DNA of 64,000 bases from Motacilla alba alba. Taxonomy: Eukaryota; Chordata; Aves; Passeriformes; Motacillidae. This document shows, piece after piece, positions 40,280 to 52,390 of the stretch. The translations under genes were made by a program, and so were the position numbers. Position 1 is the stretch's first letter, and each line of letters opens with the position of its first letter. The notes beneath the pieces were generated by a model. That model was not told the DNA's origin. It ran no database searches and saw nothing but the letters and a program-made list of their open reading frames with translations. The stretch is from positions 9,549,850 through 9,613,849 of the forward strand of contig NC_052031.1 in the NCBI RefSeq assembly GCF_015832195.1, written 5' to 3'.

Positions 40280-41910
40280 GTAAGTGTTTTTCTCCCTCCC
40301 ACTTCCCTCTCTCCACCTTAGAATCTGATCCTTACAGACTAGATCCTTCCTGTTTTACTGTTATTCTCTTTACAAAATTATTCTGAATGATAAAATCAAT
40401 GACTCACATTTAGTGAAAGTTTCACTAGCTAGTCCTGTGCTCACATGCACATTTCAAGGTTATTTGTCTGTTTTTTAAGTCTCAAGCAGTTAAGCATTTG
40501 AAACAAAGGCAAAGCTCCTGTTTAATAATTTTTCCAATATTTCAGATTTATTTCCCTTGATCTTTTGACTCTTCAGACCTCAAAGATTAATTGTTGAAAT
40601 TTGAGTGTTTTCATAATTCTCAGTCCCAAAAGGGAATAATCTGAGAGAATAACGTGCACAGTGCTTTGCAATAACAAAATATAACAAAATATAAATTTTA
40701 GGAATACTTTGTAATACCTGAACATGGTACATGAAAGTATGCAATTTTTACATCTTTTTACTATTTAATTGGTTTATCTCATAGAGACAAGTCCATTCAG
40801 GTAGGGTACTTTTGGACTCTCAAGTCAGAGGAATGGATGAGTTTGTGATAGCCTGTACTAGAGGTCTGTATTCAAGTCACTTTATCAGCTGAAGAGAATA
40901 GCATGCACAGTTTGTTGAGAAATGAAGAGTTAAGGGGTTTTGTGTCAGCACTGCAAACTAGGTGTTGATTATTATGTTATGAAAGTAGTATGTTATGAGG
41001 GTAGGAGTAGGTTTAGGCAAAGTGTTTAATCTTTGCCAGAATTGTTTTCAAATCATTCTAGTCAAAAAGGTCAAGGGCTTGGTTGATTTTGTTTTATGCA
41101 TTTCCTGGTGGTAATTAAGATATCTGGACAGAAAAATATTCTAATTCATAAATTTTGCTTTGGAAAATATTATTTTTATGAACCAAGTCTCCTGTCTGAA
41201 AAAAACCTCCTATTACATGTTATGTTTACTGCTCTTGATCATATCAAGAGTTATGGTGTATGATTGTACTGAGGGAATCTCTGAATTATGCTTACAGTAA
41301 CATAGCCAGAAATCCTACCTTTTGGGCCAAACAAAAAGGAGAACTGGGAAAATCCTATTTCAAATTGTTCAGCATTAAAAATAAAGAAGGTGTCTCACCT
41401 AGCTTGTGCTTAGTAAAATTAGCTCTGATTTATTTTAATTTTTTCTTTATTGAAGTACTTCAGTATTATCTGTGCTGTTCATCAAGCATTGCTAGACACA
41501 GCTCTGCCCAAGAGTGTGTGTGATAAGAGTGGTGATGCCAATTTAGATATCACACATTGCTTCCATTTCACTAGGTAAAAGACAACATGTACACATTGAA
41601 GAATATAATTTACATGTATTTCAGGGTACAATCATATGGAGGATTTCAGCTAAGTAAATTTTTAATTATGGATGCAAGGGAAAACCTTTCTGCACTTGAC
41701 AAACTACTGTCATTTTACATTCAATTCTGCAGAAATCATAGTTACTAACTCTTCTAGCATTCCAATAGAAGATAAGCAATTTTTGCTACCCTACTTTTCA
41801 ATTAAAAAAAAACAATCAAAAAAAAACCACAAATGGCAGCAATAAGTCCCTGAAGCCATAAAAAGGCTGAAGTTCTGATTCAGTACAAGCAGTAGAATAA
41901 TCCATGGGAA

Positions 41911-42240
41911 ATCATAGAATCATAGAATTGTTTGTATTGGAAAGGACCTTAAAGTTCATCTCATCCCAACCCCTCTGCCATGGGCTAGGATGCCTGCCTC
42001 TAGACCTGGTGGCTCAAAGCCCCATCCAGCCTGGCCTTGTGCACTTCCCTGGATGGGACATCCACATCTTCTCTGGGCAACCTGTGCCAGTGATTCACCA
42101 CCTTCATAATAAAGAATCCTTATTAATATATAATCTAAATTTGCCCTCAGTAAGTGTGAAGCCATTTTGCCTTATCCTGTTGAAGCTGTTGTAAATATTG
42201 CCACTCCATTCTTTTTGTAGGCTCCCTTCAGGTTCAGGAC
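41911..42240 (-). mobile_element. CR1 LINE 3' fragment, antisense, well preserved
   Basis: ATCATAGAATCATAGAATTG opens the copy with two octamer units, followed by GGAAAGGACCTTAAAG, CCAACCCCTCTGCCATGGGC, CAAAGCCCCATCCAGCCTGG, TTCTCTGGGCAACCTGTGCC and TTTTTGTAGGCTCCCTTCAG, all in CR1 order. It is the best preserved short copy in the window, so probably one of the younger ones. Confidence 0.93.
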
Positions 42241-42673
42241 AAATCACAGATATCAATTGAATTTAGAGATTTGGTATCCTTTAAAAAAAGAAAAATGTTA
42301 CTTCAACATTTTAAAATATTTGAATCTCAAGGTGAGATTTAAGGAAACATAAAGTCTTTTTTTTTCTTCAAAGCATTTTTTTCAGTAATATTATGGAATA
42401 GCTTCAAAATGTTTTTAAAGAATAAACTGACTGCTCATGTTTTACAGAAACTGACTCTCCCTGAGAAACTGTCTTGTAGTATTGACTAGTGACATGTGCA
42501 ATAGCAGTTAGCTGTTCTAACAAGGATGCCTAGAAATCTTGGAGGTATAACACATGCAGTTTGTCAGTAGCTAATTGCCACCTTGTAACTCAAAAATTTA
42601 CACAGAGGTAGTTCAATATATCTGTATGAACCCATTATCATGTTGTCAATTGGCATACATCTGAAATGTATTT

Positions 42674-42718
42674 TATATATCTATATCTATATCTATATCT
42701 ATATCTATATCTATATCT

Positions 42719-42768
<50 letters not shown>
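42674..42768 (+). repeat. Compound microsatellite (TATATC)n-(TA)n
   Basis: About eleven copies of the hexamer TATATC run into about 17 TA dinucleotides. The apparent Ile-Tyr repeat peptide is an artefact of this. It is likely polymorphic in length. Confidence 0.97.
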
Positions 42769-42770
<2 letters not shown>

Positions 42771-43195
42771 CCTTATGACAACCTTCGTATGGTTACTGAG
42801 GAATGATCATGTGCTTCAGTTAACTGGGTCTATATGAATATTGTGTTGATTGGCATCATTATTCTAACACGTGCCACAAAACACAGCCCAAAGAGGAAGA
42901 AAAAGGAGATATATAAATATAAAATTCAAATGCACATTGTAGAGTTTAGTCAACAATGTTCCTTTTTCACTTCGTGAAACCTTTTTCTTTTATAATGTCG
43001 AGATCTTAATTTTTTCTATAAACAAACTGACTTTTAAAAATTATAAGGTCCTTTGCAAAATAAAATTCCTGTGCAACGGAATATAGTCTTGTTAGCTAGA
43101 AATACTTTTTTTCTTAAAAAAAGATTTTTTTTCCCTTAGGCATATTTTTCTTTTGATAAATTTCTGGTTTAATTTGATAATTTTCATAGAACTTT

Positions 43196-43330
43196 TTCAT
43201 AGAATCATAGAATCTTTAAGGTTGAAGAAGACCTGTAAGATCATGAAACCTAACCATATAGCTCAGCACAACATCCTTCAACACTACAACATGCCCACAA
43301 GTACCACATCCAGATATTTTTTGAACCCTA
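43196..43330 (-). mobile_element. CR1 LINE 3' fragment, antisense
   Basis: TTCATAGAATCATAGAATC, TTTAAGGTTGAAGAAGACC, AAGATCATGAAACCTAACC, ACATGCCCACAAGTACCACA and TTTTTTGAACCC form a CR1 tail of the subfamily with the 'caccatgcccactaa' type segment. It lies 0.96 kb from the previous CR1, in the same orientation but of a different type. Confidence 0.87.
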
Positions 43331-46300
43331 AGCCTTATATTTTCAAATAAGAATAGTAAAAGTGAGGAAGAGTACAAAAAAATAATAAATAATTTATAAA
43401 TAAATAATAAAACTTCTAATATGAAATAGTTGTATAATGAATTGACTTGAGCACCACAGAAATGCCACTGGAATAGCACAAATACAGTTGAAATTAGATA
43501 ATTTTTAACATTAGTTAAAGAGACTGCATTTTCTGTTTTTAAAGTCTTGTCCAGACTGCAGCTTTTACAAGTCTCCTTCTTCCTCCTTTCTCAAGAAGTT
43601 TCTCTCATCAATGTCTGTATTAGAGCTAAATTTGTCCAGTAGTAAAAACACACAGTAGGCAAACTCAGAGGAAATGACATTGAAATATTCAGAAAAGCCC
43701 AGTACTTCAACATATACCAAAGTAGTTCCTAATTTACAAGGAAAACAAAAGTGGTTTTTTGGTTTTTTGGGGTTTTTTTATTTAAATGCATTTTTTTCAG
43801 TCTCAAAGAGTTGTGGAATATATATATGATCTTTACCAACATTGTTTCGGCAACATTTTGTTATTCATCTAAAAATCTTATGTTTATGATATGTTTGCAA
43901 GTTCAACAATGATGCTGTCTTTGTGGATGTGATGGCCAACACCACAGAAAATAAGCTAGCTGTTCTTTAAGAATAGATGTAGCTAGTGACAATATCCTAA
44001 GTCTCAGACTACACAAAATAGGGAATAAAAGCCCAGAAGCTTCTCTTATAAGTATTGCTTATTGTAAGTTACATGCCTATTGATCTCAAAACATGATATG
44101 CAAGATAATTTTTGCATGTACCATGGTGCAGGCAATGATACAAACAAAAATGTTACAAAATATATTCATATTTTGGTAACCTTTGAAAGAAAGTTGGATT
44201 TTTCTCATCCTTTTTATTTCTAGTGAGAAATGAAGTCTGTGCTTAGTGTAGACGTTTTTCTTCTCCTTACTGCACCAACAGCAGACTTTCTCACATTCAG
44301 TTTCCTGGGATTCATAGCAGTCATTTATGTCATTCACTGAGGTTCAACACCAGAGTGAGCAACAGCTGCCATCTCCTCTGGTTTGGTCACAGTAGGTGTT
44401 AGATATTGCACTCAGATGCAAGGAGAATGGCTGAAGCTGTTCCATGACCAGTTGTTCTCTACCTTTTTCTGTGCTTAACTGTTCAGTCGATGCCTTCTGT
44501 CTCTGCTTTGCAACTGACAGTGTCACATCATCTTGGAGAACCCAGATCTGAGAGGTTCACTTTCACTGGATGGATGCATTCTGTCCATCAGCTCCTGGGA
44601 AACCTTCTGAGTTTGAGCAATGTTTGCATTTTTCAGTAGCTCATCTAAATTGATCATAATGAGTTTTGTTGGGTATGTCTTCATAAGTGTGAACATAGTG
44701 ATCATAAATGAAGAAAATAACAATCAAATGTCATAGGTGAAGTTTTGGTGAGGAACGTGCTATTTATAGAGAGAAAAATAATTTGATTTAATGATATATG
44801 TATTTTTGAAACATAGCAAAATAAATTTCCCTTAAGAACTTTCTTCTTTACTGAAGGAGACAAAAATGTAAATATAATATAAAAAACCTGAATTTTTAAA
44901 ATTTTGCCTCATTGCTGACTTTTTGTAAAGACCATACATAATTCTGTCCTTAAGGGCTGGAGAATATCCAAGACTAGAGTTTTCAGAATATTGAGAGCTG
45001 TAGGTTTCAAATGATTATGTCTTTCCAAAGTTGTTGTAAGTACTGCAGGTTTCTCCATATTTATATATTAATCACAGCCTTATCAAAGTCCTTAGAAATG
45101 TTTGTTTTCACATTGGATTTTTATTTGCAATGGATTTTGCTGTGACATCAGATATTTGAATTTGCAATATTGGTTATAATGTTGGTAATGTTGATAATAT
45201 AAACTACAAATGCAGTTTATATTCTAAGTATGATCTGATTTTGCAAACCATATAATAAATCACTCCTGTGAATGAGGTTTAATTAATAAAATATTAATCA
45301 GTACACACTGTAATAATAATATAAATACTTTAATACTAATATAAATGTTAGTGTTTGAATGTAGGATTATGTTCAAAGTGATATGTCTAAAAGCAAGAAC
45401 ACATACCTTAAATGTAAATTAAATCTAAACCTAATTGGTTATAAAAACTTGTATGACTGACTATAAAAAATATTTGGGTTTTGATATTTTGACCCTAAAT
45501 GTAACTTTAGTGTGAATAAACTTTGAAAATACTTGTAGTTGATAGCAACTTGAGTGTAAATGTAATTTAAAATTATAATTAACATTCATGATATTTTTTC
45601 TAGTATATTTATTCCACAGTATTTTTAACTACTTTTCAAATAAGCATGTTACCAATGTAGTTCATAAATTAAACCTTTAAATAAATGGTTTGCTCTACTT
45701 CAGAAATCACTGACTTAGGTTAGCAAAACTAGCAAATACGACCTACTTCTATTATTGAGATCCCTAACAAAAATAGAGATCACATCATATCATTAAAATC
45801 ATGAGACTTTGGGATGCTTGTTCTGAAATTGCCAGTGGATTTGGGGACACTTCCTAAAATTGTCAGCCCAGCCCAGAGCTAAGGTAACCTGTATTTTGGA
45901 GAGTGAACTGTGTTTTAGCTGAACAATGAGGTACTTTCATTAAGTTAAGAGCATTTCACAGCTGCGAGAAGCAGGAGTGAAACTGGTCCAGAAATACTTT
46001 CTGTAGGATATTTTTAGTATTTTTGTTATTTATAGAAGGAGATAGAGATGCTTGTTGATCAGAATGAGGTAGAAGAATCTGGAATGACTAAGGGTGTTTT
46101 TTATTAGGGGTGAGAAAGAAAACATTGGTTCTGATGCTCAGTCAGGAGTGCCTGCCTTGTTTGCTTCCTTTAATCAATGGCTGACCATTGTGCTTTCCTC
46201 CCTGCAATTACACTGCCCTACCAGCAGCTCACCTTGCACTACCAATTTACCAAGAAACTTCTTTTTTATGAGGTATTCAAAAAATATTTGTACAGTGCCC

Positions 46301-46950
46301 AGCTGTGGGGGACATTCTAATATGTGGGGACATTCCAAATGTCATTAAATCATGCTTCAGTACTCTGTGTATTCTGTTGCATGTTGAAGTGTGTAAGACT
46401 TCAATCAACAAAATCAAATCATGAGTGCAAAATTTGAGAAGATTGACATATTTCTAGCCAATTATAAAATGTTGAATGGGCAAAGAAAGGAGCAGACTCC
46501 AGAATTTCTGCAGACATTTGTCAAGCTATATTACTTTGTTTTGAAAACCGTGTAGATAGCTTTGAAACATAATAAATAAAATCTGCAAATAAATAAACCC
46601 CTAGGCAAGTTGTCCCATGAATGTGTGATCAAATGGCAGGTTATCATTATTAAGTGTTTCTAAAACAATTAAACTTTATATTGAAAAATAGAAGTTCGTC
46701 TTGAAACTAGTAAAATCAGTTACCAGTGTGGACAGCCATGCAAAGCTTAGTTAGAGTCAATGCAAAAAATCAAAATTTGAGGAACTTTTTTGTTTTGTTC
46801 TAATAGCTTTGAATAGCAAAATTAGTGTTCAGTCTTCATCTGAGGCATGAACTCATCTTTTAATTAAAAAAAATCTCTTTTTAATTGCCAGGAGGCATTA
46901 AGAATTTATATATAAATATATACACACGCGTTATGTATTTATTTTTTTAG

Positions 46951-49900
46951 GAAAAGGAGGATGACAAATCAGACACATCAAGCTCTCAGCAACAGAAAAG
47001 TCCACAAGGTCTGAGTGACACCGGGTATTCTTCTGACGGGATATCAAGTTCACTTGGTGAAATTCCAAGTCATATCCCCACTGATGAAAAGGATTTACTC
47101 AAAGAAACTAGTAAAAAAGACACTATTTCACAAGAAAGTCCACCAAGCCCTTCAGATCTAGCTAAATTGGAAAGTACTGTACTCTCAATTTTAGAAGCTC
47201 AGGCAAGCACTCTTTCTGATGAAAAATCTGCAAAAAGCAAAGAGTTTTCTGAAACATATGGTGAACAAACAAAGGATCAACTTAAAACAAAGCCTTTGCC
47301 CGTCACTCCAGAATCTTACAGTTCAGATGAGGAGGACTTAAAAGCTGTCAAAGAAGGTGAAGGAACCATTGTAGAAGAGGGCAAAGGAACTGCCTCCTCC
47401 CAGGCAGACTACAAGGACGAACATGAAGGAGATGACATAACAGCAAGAAGACAGCAACGCTATGACTCTGTGGAAGACAGCAGTGAGAGTGAAAACTCAC
47501 CTGTCCCAAGGAGAAAAAGAAGAACTAGTGTTGGTTCTTCAAGCAGTGATGAGTACAAACGAGATGACAGCCAGGGATCAGGTGATGAGGAAGACTTCAT
47601 TAGAAAACAGATTATAGAGATGAGTGCTGATGAAGATGCTTCAGGTTCTGAAGATGATGAATTCATTAGAAATCAACTCAAAGAGATCAGTGCAGCTGAA
47701 AGCCAAAAGAAAGAAGAAGTGAAAAGCAAAGCCAAAGGAACAGCTGGAAAACACAGAAGAATGGCACGGAAAAGCAGTGCAGGCTATGACGAGGATGCAG
47801 GAAGAAGACACTCATGGCATGATGACGATGATGAGACTTTTGATGAAAGCCCAGAGCCAAAATACAGGGAAAGTAAAAGTCAAGACAGTGAAGAACTTGC
47901 AGTATCTGGAGGAGGAGGCCTTCGACGTTTCAAAACAATAGAACTAAATAGTACAACAACACACAAATATTCTGAAGTATCTGAACCACAGAAAGGTATT
48001 TTATATTTTGATGAAGAGCCTGAGCTAGAGATGGAGAGTCTTACAGATTCACCCGAAGATAGATCTAGAGGAGAAGGATCTTCTAGTTTACATGCTTCTA
48101 GTTTCACACCAGGTACATCTCCTACTTCAGTGTCATCACTTGACGAAGACAGTGACAGTAGTCCTAGTCACAAAAAGCTGGGAGGGGAGAGCAAACAACA
48201 GCGCAAAGCAAGGCATCGGACACATGGTCCTCTTCTTCCCACTATTGAAGATTCTTCAGAAGAAGAAGAACTACGGGAAGAGGAAGAACTGCTAAAGGAG
48301 CAAGAAAAACAACGTGAATTAGAACAGCAACAGAGAAAAAGTTCTAGCAAAAAATCTAAAAAGGACAAGGATGAACTCAGAGCTCAGAGAAGAAGGGAAC
48401 GTCCAAAGACTCCACCAAGTAATCTTTCTCCCATTGAAGATGCATCTCCAACAGAAGAATTACGACAGGCTGCAGAAATGGAAGAGCTGCACAGATCTTC
48501 TTGTTCTGAATATTCACCCAGCATTGAGTCAGAACCTGAAGGTTTTGAAATCAGCCCAGAAAAAATAATAGAAGTGCAGAAAGTTTACAAATTGCCTACT
48601 GCCGTCTCTCTATACTCACCAACAGATGAACAACCAACTGCACTGCCAAAAGAAGACAGTGGTCAAAAGACATTGAAAAGTGCTGAAGAGGTATATGAGG
48701 AGATGATGCATAAGTCCAAATCATTTCAAATGTCAAATGAAAAAGATGAAGTATTTGAAAAAGAATCTTTATATGGTGGAATGCTAATAGAGGATTATAT
48801 TTATGAATCTTTAGTAGAGGATACTTACAATGGAACTATTGATACTAGCCTTGTTATGAGACAAGATGAGGGCAGTGAATATATACAACAGAGGGGAAAA
48901 GAGAAAAAAACAAGAGCTTCAGAACAGGTCTATGATGAACCACAGAAAATTAGTGATCTAGAGAAAGACTACTATAGTGTTGAGACTTTACATACTATTG
49001 TGCCTCAAGAAGATATTGTGTCCAGTTCTTACATTATCCCAGAAAGTCATGAAATAGTTGTATTAGACAGCACAGTAACTTCCACCATTGAGGAAAAGCA
49101 TTTGTTAGATGCAGAAGCTGCTTATGAAGAGCTCATGAAAAGGCAGAAAATGCAGCTAACTCCAGGGTCTAGTCCAACACAACCAGCTTCTGATTTCATT
49201 TCCACATCTGATACAAAGGTATCTGGTGGTGGAGAAATAGTGGATAGTACATCTTTAACATCAAGCACTACTTCAGCAATCTCAGATGTATCACCTGTCA
49301 GTAGCACAACACTTTCTATCCCAGATGTTAAAATAACACAGCATTTTACAGCAGAGGAAATTGAAGATGAATACTTAACAGATTATGCCAGAGAAATTCA
49401 AGAAATAATTTCTCATGAAACATCAATATTGACATACTCTGAGGCATCGGAAGGTGCTGCATCAGTTTTACCTTCTGATACAGCTTCCTTAACATCATCT
49501 ACATCTTCAGTTTCTACCACAGATAGTTCCTCCCCCATAGATAGTGCAACCACAGGTTTTGTAGGGCCAGCAGATGGTGTAAGTAAATCAGCAGATTCTG
49601 AAGGTGTCAGGATGGTAACACAGGTTCCCTTAACATCTGCAAAAGAGTACTCTGAAGTGAGCATGCCTTATGAATCTATTGCCGGAGCCACTAAAAAACC
49701 ATCTCTTGAATCAGATGCAGAGAGTGTGCAGCAAACTGCAGTTTGTTTGCCTGAAACTGCACCTTTAGTGGTGGCAACTACAGTTACAAAATCCAAGGAA
49801 TATGCAGCTGACATCATTACCTTTGATATCTCCAAAGCAGAGAAGGAAGCTAGAAAAATTAAAAGTACAGTAGAGGCTGGCAGTGTCAAAATTCATCATG

Positions 49901-52015
49901 AAGAGCCACACAAAGAATTGGGTGTTGATATGACAAGGATTGATTTGACTAATGCTGCATCTGAGCAACCACCTATATGTATAGCACCAGTACCAGTTAC
50001 AGAGCCTGCATCAGAAACATCTTCTGTATTCACTCACAGTGTTGTAAGTAAGACCAGCATAGTCTCTGTGCCTTCCCCAGCTCCTGCTGTTTCAGCCAAA
50101 GTATTCTCTCTTTTTAGAAGCTCTTCTTTGGATTCTCCTGCTCATCCTTCTCCACCCCCACCTCCTCCTCCTCCACCACCACCTCCTCCACCACCATTAC
50201 CACCACCACCTATTTTACCCAAGCCAGCCATTTATCCCAAAAAGAAGTCACAGATCAAGGCTCCAGCAGCAACAGCTCCCACAGTGGTACCTCCAGTCAC
50301 AAGTGTTCCAACACTAGAGTCCGCAGCTGTATTAAAGGATCATGTGGTACCTATCACTAAAACATACACCCCAACACCACCTCCTGTACCACCTAAACCA
50401 TCCTCCATTCCAGCAGGGCTTGTTTTCAGTCACAGGCCACCTGAAGTAACTAAACCTCCAATTGCTCCTAAACCAGCAATTCCTCCACTCCCAATAGCTG
50501 TTCATAAGCCAGCAGAAACACAGCCCAAACCAGTAAGCTTGTCGTTGACTTCAAGTATGACTCTGAATTTGGTATCCACAGCTGAATACAAAATACCATC
50601 TCCCACTTCCCCTTTGTCTCCACACTCAAACAAATCTTCACCAAGGTTGGCAAAACCCTCACAGGAAACCTATGTTGTCATCACATTGCCATCTGAGCCT
50701 GGAACTCCCACTGAAGCTATAACTAGCCAGGCTGTTATCAGCTGGCCTTTAGAAGCAACTTCTAAAGAACAGATTCCCCAACCTATGCAACCAGTTTTTA
50801 CTACATCCATGAAAACTATGGATATTCAAAGTATGGCAGGTCAGAGTATGTATATTTCGGGTGCACTGCAAGCTATTCCTGTGACAACACAATCAACTTT
50901 TGAAAAAATACCTATTTCAAAATCAGAAGTAGTAACAACAGACATAACTAAGACCACAGTGTCTATGGTTAAGGGTCCAGTGCCTGGTTATGGTTTAGGT
51001 AGTGTTGCTATTACTATACCTCCAGAACCACTACATATTGTAGACCAGCCCAGATACAGAGAGAATGGAAGATTCCATCCATTGGGTGATGTCATCGATC
51101 TTCGCACTTTAACTAAGATGGACATTGAAATGAGGGACAGCTGTATGGATCTCTCTGCTGTTTCCATGGATGTAAGAAGGCAAATGCCAGCAAGTGACAC
51201 AGGTGGACGGCCAGTAAGTACTGTCCAGCCATCCATAATAAATCTTAGCACTGCATGTGTTGCTGATACTTCTCTGCCTGCAGTCACTGAGACAGTAACT
51301 GTAATGACTTGCACTGCCACTGTGAGCTACACCACCAGCACAGACAGCCTGGTGGATCTGGGACACGCGATGACAACGCCGCTGCAGCTAACAACATCAA
51401 AACATTTTGAGCCTGCATACAGAGTAACAGGCAGCCAGGCCTTCTCTGCAGGTAGAGATGAAGTGCCAATAAATTTATCACTGGGTACTTCAACACAGGC
51501 AGTGACATGGGCTACTACAAAGCCTGTTACTGTACCACCAGTTGGGGTTACAAATGGTTGGACTGATCTTTCCACTTCTCAGGAGCCCGCAGAGAGTGGA
51601 GCAGTTGACCTTAGCACTACAAAATCCCACAGAACAGTAGTAACAATGGATGAAACTGCTTCAGGTATCATAACAACGGTAATAGAAGATGATGAAAAGC
51701 CTGTAGATCTGACTGCAGGAAGAAGAGCTGTCTGCTGTGATATGGTTTATAAATTGCCATTTGGTAGGAGCTGTACAGCACAGCAGCCTTCTACTACGCT
51801 TCCTGAAGATCGCTTTGGCTACAGAGATGACCATTATCAGTATGATCGTTCAGGGTCATATGGTTACCGAGGAATTGGAGGTATGAAACCATCTATGTCT
51901 GACACAAATTTATCAGAAGCTGGACTATTTGCATACAGAAGCAAGAATAGCTTTGATTATCGAGTTGGGGCAACTGATACAGCAGTAGATCTTACTTCTG
52001 GAAGAGTAACTACAG
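46951..52015 (+). CDS. PCLO: PCLO (Piccolo) giant 5-kb coding exon: acidic, Pro-rich and DLS-motif regions
   Basis: This is the largest coding exon seen here: 1,688 codons plus one base, entered in phase 0 after ATTTTTTTAG (46941-46950) and leaving in phase 1 at ACAG|GTCAGT. Regions in order: a Ser/Asp/Glu-rich acidic stretch with basic patches (about 47400-48600) that includes a duplicated FIRxQ element; charged, coiled-coil-prone Glu/Gln/Arg sequence near 48240-48400; a Ser/Thr-rich middle (about 49100-49900); a run of about 15 prolines followed by PxxP-rich sequence (50152-50540), the kind SH3 domains bind; and a final third carrying nine DLS/DLT/NLS-type motifs. No enzyme or membrane segment is visible, as expected for a cytoplasmic scaffold. 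Joined to the next exon, the reading becomes [20 protein letters not shown], which I recognise as the Piccolo sequence across this junction. The frame stays open 71 bases past the donor (see findings). Confidence 0.95.
50152..50520 (+). other. PCLO: Poly-proline run and PxxP-rich region of Piccolo
   Basis: About fifteen consecutive proline codons (50152-50196, CCA/CCC/CCT mixed) are followed by Leu, four prolines, then repeated PxxP/PPKP elements such as TPPPVPPKP and [14 protein letters not shown] to about 50520. Such sequence is typical of SH3 and profilin ligands; the particular partner is not shown by the sequence. Mixed synonymous codons mean this is not a simple trinucleotide expansion. 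Confidence 0.85.
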
Positions 52016-52390
52016 GTCAGTATGACACAGCAGCAGATCTTTCTTTGAGATATAATTTTGATGTTCCTCACCTCATTTCAGGATAATTTTTTTATTGTTT
52101 TTTCCCCTCCTTCTGTTATTTTGTCTTCTTTTGGACAGTGTGACAAATTATTCCGGATTACACGTGTTTTTCATTTCTTCATTTTACGTATGTGTTTGCA
52201 CAGAGGTGCCTGCATGTTGCCTGCATGTTCAGAAATGCTGTTTCCTTCACATCTAAAGTAGATCATTAACCTGAAGATTTGCATGCAGTTTTCCCTTCCC
52301 ATTTATTTCATCAAGATGGGATGACTTTCAGAATCCGCAAAGCAGCATTCTTTTGTGGGACTGGACTGTAACTTTGCCCTGTAATTTCAG
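52016..52390 (+). other. PCLO: Short 375-bp PCLO intron between two giant exons
   Basis: The donor is CAG|GTCAGT, with an uncommon C at +3; the acceptor is CTGTAATTTCAG|GTGAGG. Splicing restores the Piccolo reading TTG-EVMDY. The first 71 bases remain open in the upstream frame, ending in TAA at 52084-52086. The rest is T-rich and stops all continuation. Retention of this intron would give a Piccolo form lacking everything downstream. Confidence 0.85.

Larger units (their letters stand above)
40280..46950 (+). other. PCLO: PCLO intron of 6.67 kb
   Basis: The intron runs from GTAAGT at 40280 to TTTTTTTAG at 46950, joining two phase-0 coding ends. It holds two minus-oriented CR1 3' fragments (41911-42240, 43196-43330), one compound microsatellite (42674-42768), and a minus-strand open region around 44086-44723. 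The rest is unremarkable AT-rich sequence; I see nothing gene-like in 40320-41900 or 44800-46900. Confidence 0.9.

Noticed and set aside
42640..42837. Ile-Tyr repeat peptide
   Set aside because: It is a translation of the TA-rich microsatellite, with no sign of a gene.
47167..47169. Apparent start of the 1,639-codon open frame
   Set aside because: It is a TTG leucine codon; the coding frame runs unbroken from the acceptor at 46951.
49122..51575. Several minus-strand open frames of 60-110 codons
   Set aside because: They are shadows of the PCLO giant exon.
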